DNA of 64,000 nt from Desulfonatronum lacustre DSM 10312 (GTDB lineage Bacteria; Desulfobacterota; Desulfovibrionia; Desulfovibrionales; Desulfonatronaceae). This document shows, in pieces, positions 63,070-64,000 of the stretch (position 1 is the stretch's first letter; the number at the start of each line of letters is the position of its first letter). The notes below the pieces were generated by a model. It ran no database searches and was not told the DNA's origin. It saw nothing but the letters and a program-made list of their open reading frames with translations. The DNA lies in the NCBI RefSeq assembly GCF_000519265.1, contig NZ_KI912608.1:2141313-2205312 (forward strand), given 5' to 3'. The translations under genes and the position numbers were made by a program.

Positions 63070-64000
63070 ATGAAACGCAGATCATTCCTCGGATTGATGG
63101 GCGCGGCCGGGGCCGGGCTGGCGGCTCCGGCCGTCGCTCCGGTCGCCGCCCGGGCCGCGGCCAAGGATTTCAGAGGCTATCACGACACCCCGGGCGTGCT
63201 GTTCGACGGGACGCGGTGCATCGGCTGCCGCAAGTGCGAATTAGCCTGCAACCAGGTCAACAACCTTCCCGAACCGGAAGTGCCCTTCGACAACCTGGAA
63301 ATCCTGAACACCCGCCGACGCACGGACTCGGCCACCTTCACCGTGGTCAACAAGTTCGACACCCCAGGCGGTCCCGTGTATCGGAAGAACCAGTGCAACC
63401 ACTGTCTGGAACCGGCCTGCGCCTCCTCGTGCTTTGTCAGCGCGTTCCAGAAAAAATCAGACAGCGCAGTGGACTACGACGAAACCGTCTGCGTCGGCTG
63501 CCGGTACTGCATGATCGCCTGCCCCTTTGAAATTCCGACCTACGAATACCACAAGGCCTTCACCCCCCGGGTGATGAAGTGCACGCTGTGCGGTCCGCAG
63601 ATGCGCTCCGGCGAACTGCGCCTGCCGGGTTGCGTGCAGGCTTGTCCCATGGAGGCCATGATCTACGGCCCCCGCCATGAACTGATCAACCTGGCCCGCC
63701 GTCGATTCGCCGCCTTCCCGGGCCGCTATGTGGAGCAGATATACGGGGAGCATGAAATGGGCGGCACCAGCTGGATGTACATCTCCGGAGTGCCCTTCAC
63801 CCAGGTCGGCTTGCGCGAGGACCTGGGCACCAAGTCCGCTCCGGAACTCACCGCCGGCGCCCTGGCCGCGGTCCCCGTGGTGGTGGGCGTCTGGCCCGTG
63901 CTGCTTGGCGGAATCTACGCCATCAACAAGCGCAAGGAAAAAATCGCGGCCCAGGAACAGCAAGAGGCCGTGGCCGCCGCCCTGGCCAAAGCCAAGGCCG
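63070..64000 (+). CDS. hmcB: Hmc complex iron-sulfur protein HmcB, cut by window
   Basis: A periplasmic-side four-cluster ferredoxin subunit of the Hmc complex; 310 codons are present. It begins MKRRSFLGLMGAAGAGLAAPA, a Tat signal (RRSFLG). Cysteine motifs: CIGCRKCELAC, CNHCLEPACASSC, CVGCRYCMIACP and CTLCGP...CVQACP, matching four [4Fe-4S] clusters. A membrane helix near the C-terminus (AALAAVPVVVGVWPVLLGGIYAI, approximately) separates HmcB from soluble relatives such as QrcC. TAAGGAG precedes the ATG. The next Hmc genes should lie just outside the window. Confidence 0.93.
   Translation, partial: MKRRSFLGLMGAAGAGLAAPAVAPVAARAAAKDFRGYHDTPGVLFDGTRCIGCRKCELACNQVNNLPEPEVPFDNLEILNTRRRTDSATFTVVNKFDTPGGPVYRKNQCNHCLEPACASSCFVSAFQKKSDSAVDYDETVCVGCRYCMIACPFEIPTYEYHKAFTPRVMKCTLCGPQMRSGELRLPGCVQACPMEAMIYGPRHELINLARRRFAAFPGRYVEQIYGEHEMGGTSWMYISGVPFTQVGLREDLGTKSAPELTAGALAAVPVVVGVWPVLLGGIYAINKRKEKIAAQEQQEAVAAALAKAKA

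Overview
The window looks like a chromosomal segment of a sulfate-reducing bacterium of the Desulfovibrionales. The main reasons are the 16-haem cytochrome HmcA followed by the ferredoxin HmcB of the Hmc complex at the right end, and a flagellar block flgF-flgG-flgA-flgH-flgI-flgJ-flgN-flgK-flgL-csrA-fliW-flgM placed directly beside the pnp-rpsO-truB-nrnA-rbfA-infB-nusA-rimP block. That arrangement matches what I remember of Desulfovibrio, but I could not check it. The sequence is GC-rich and densely coding, with many 1-4 nt overlaps between genes. The genus cannot be fixed from the sequence alone.

Layout. 1-10040 (minus strand) is the translation and RNA block, preceded by tRNA-Gly(CCC) with its own terminator. 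10286-21175 (plus) is the flagellar rod, ring and hook-filament junction operon, headed by a sigma-54-type promoter and closed by csrA-fliW. 21186-22034 (minus) holds flgM and an uncharacterised gene, each behind a sigma-28 (FliA)-type promoter. 22083-24803 (minus) encodes an L,D-transpeptidase and a TPR protein that appear to share the same C-terminal domain. 24803-31663 (minus) is a storage-sugar operon: a TreS-maltokinase fusion, glgB and malQ. 31913-40140 (minus) carries a TPR/SPOR lipoprotein, hisG, hisI, rlmN, a small toxin-antitoxin-like pair, an HD protein with a degenerate nucleotidyltransferase head, pyrC and pyrB. 40443-43067 (plus) is an atypical PEP-synthase-like protein. 43269-45529 (minus) has pyrD, pyrK and a DUF493 gene. 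46037-52138 (plus) is a TRAP transporter, a glycerate kinase and a LeuA-like metallolyase fused to a Cache-like sensor domain. 52125-55106 holds an RlpA-like lipoprotein, an HU/IHF protein, a HIT protein and a radical SAM protein. 55391-60677 (plus) is rnpA/rpmH-yidD-yidC-jag-mnmE-rseC. 61289-64000 is hmcA-hmcB.

Most notable points. (1) Four intergenic hairpin elements have arms made of 6-nt tandem repeats. Two of them are 1500 bp apart, flank hisG-hisI and share an identical 28-nt arm. (2) rpmH seems to lie wholly inside a longer rnpA frame that has no usual start codon after rpmH. (3) A DRE-TIM metallolyase is fused to a Cache-like domain without membrane segments, next to a TRAP importer whose upstream region carries an 18-bp perfect palindrome. 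(4) An uncharacterised gene sits behind a perfect FliA promoter. (5) Short-period tandem repeats recur within coding genes (infB, rlmN, the PEP-synthase-like gene) as well as between genes.
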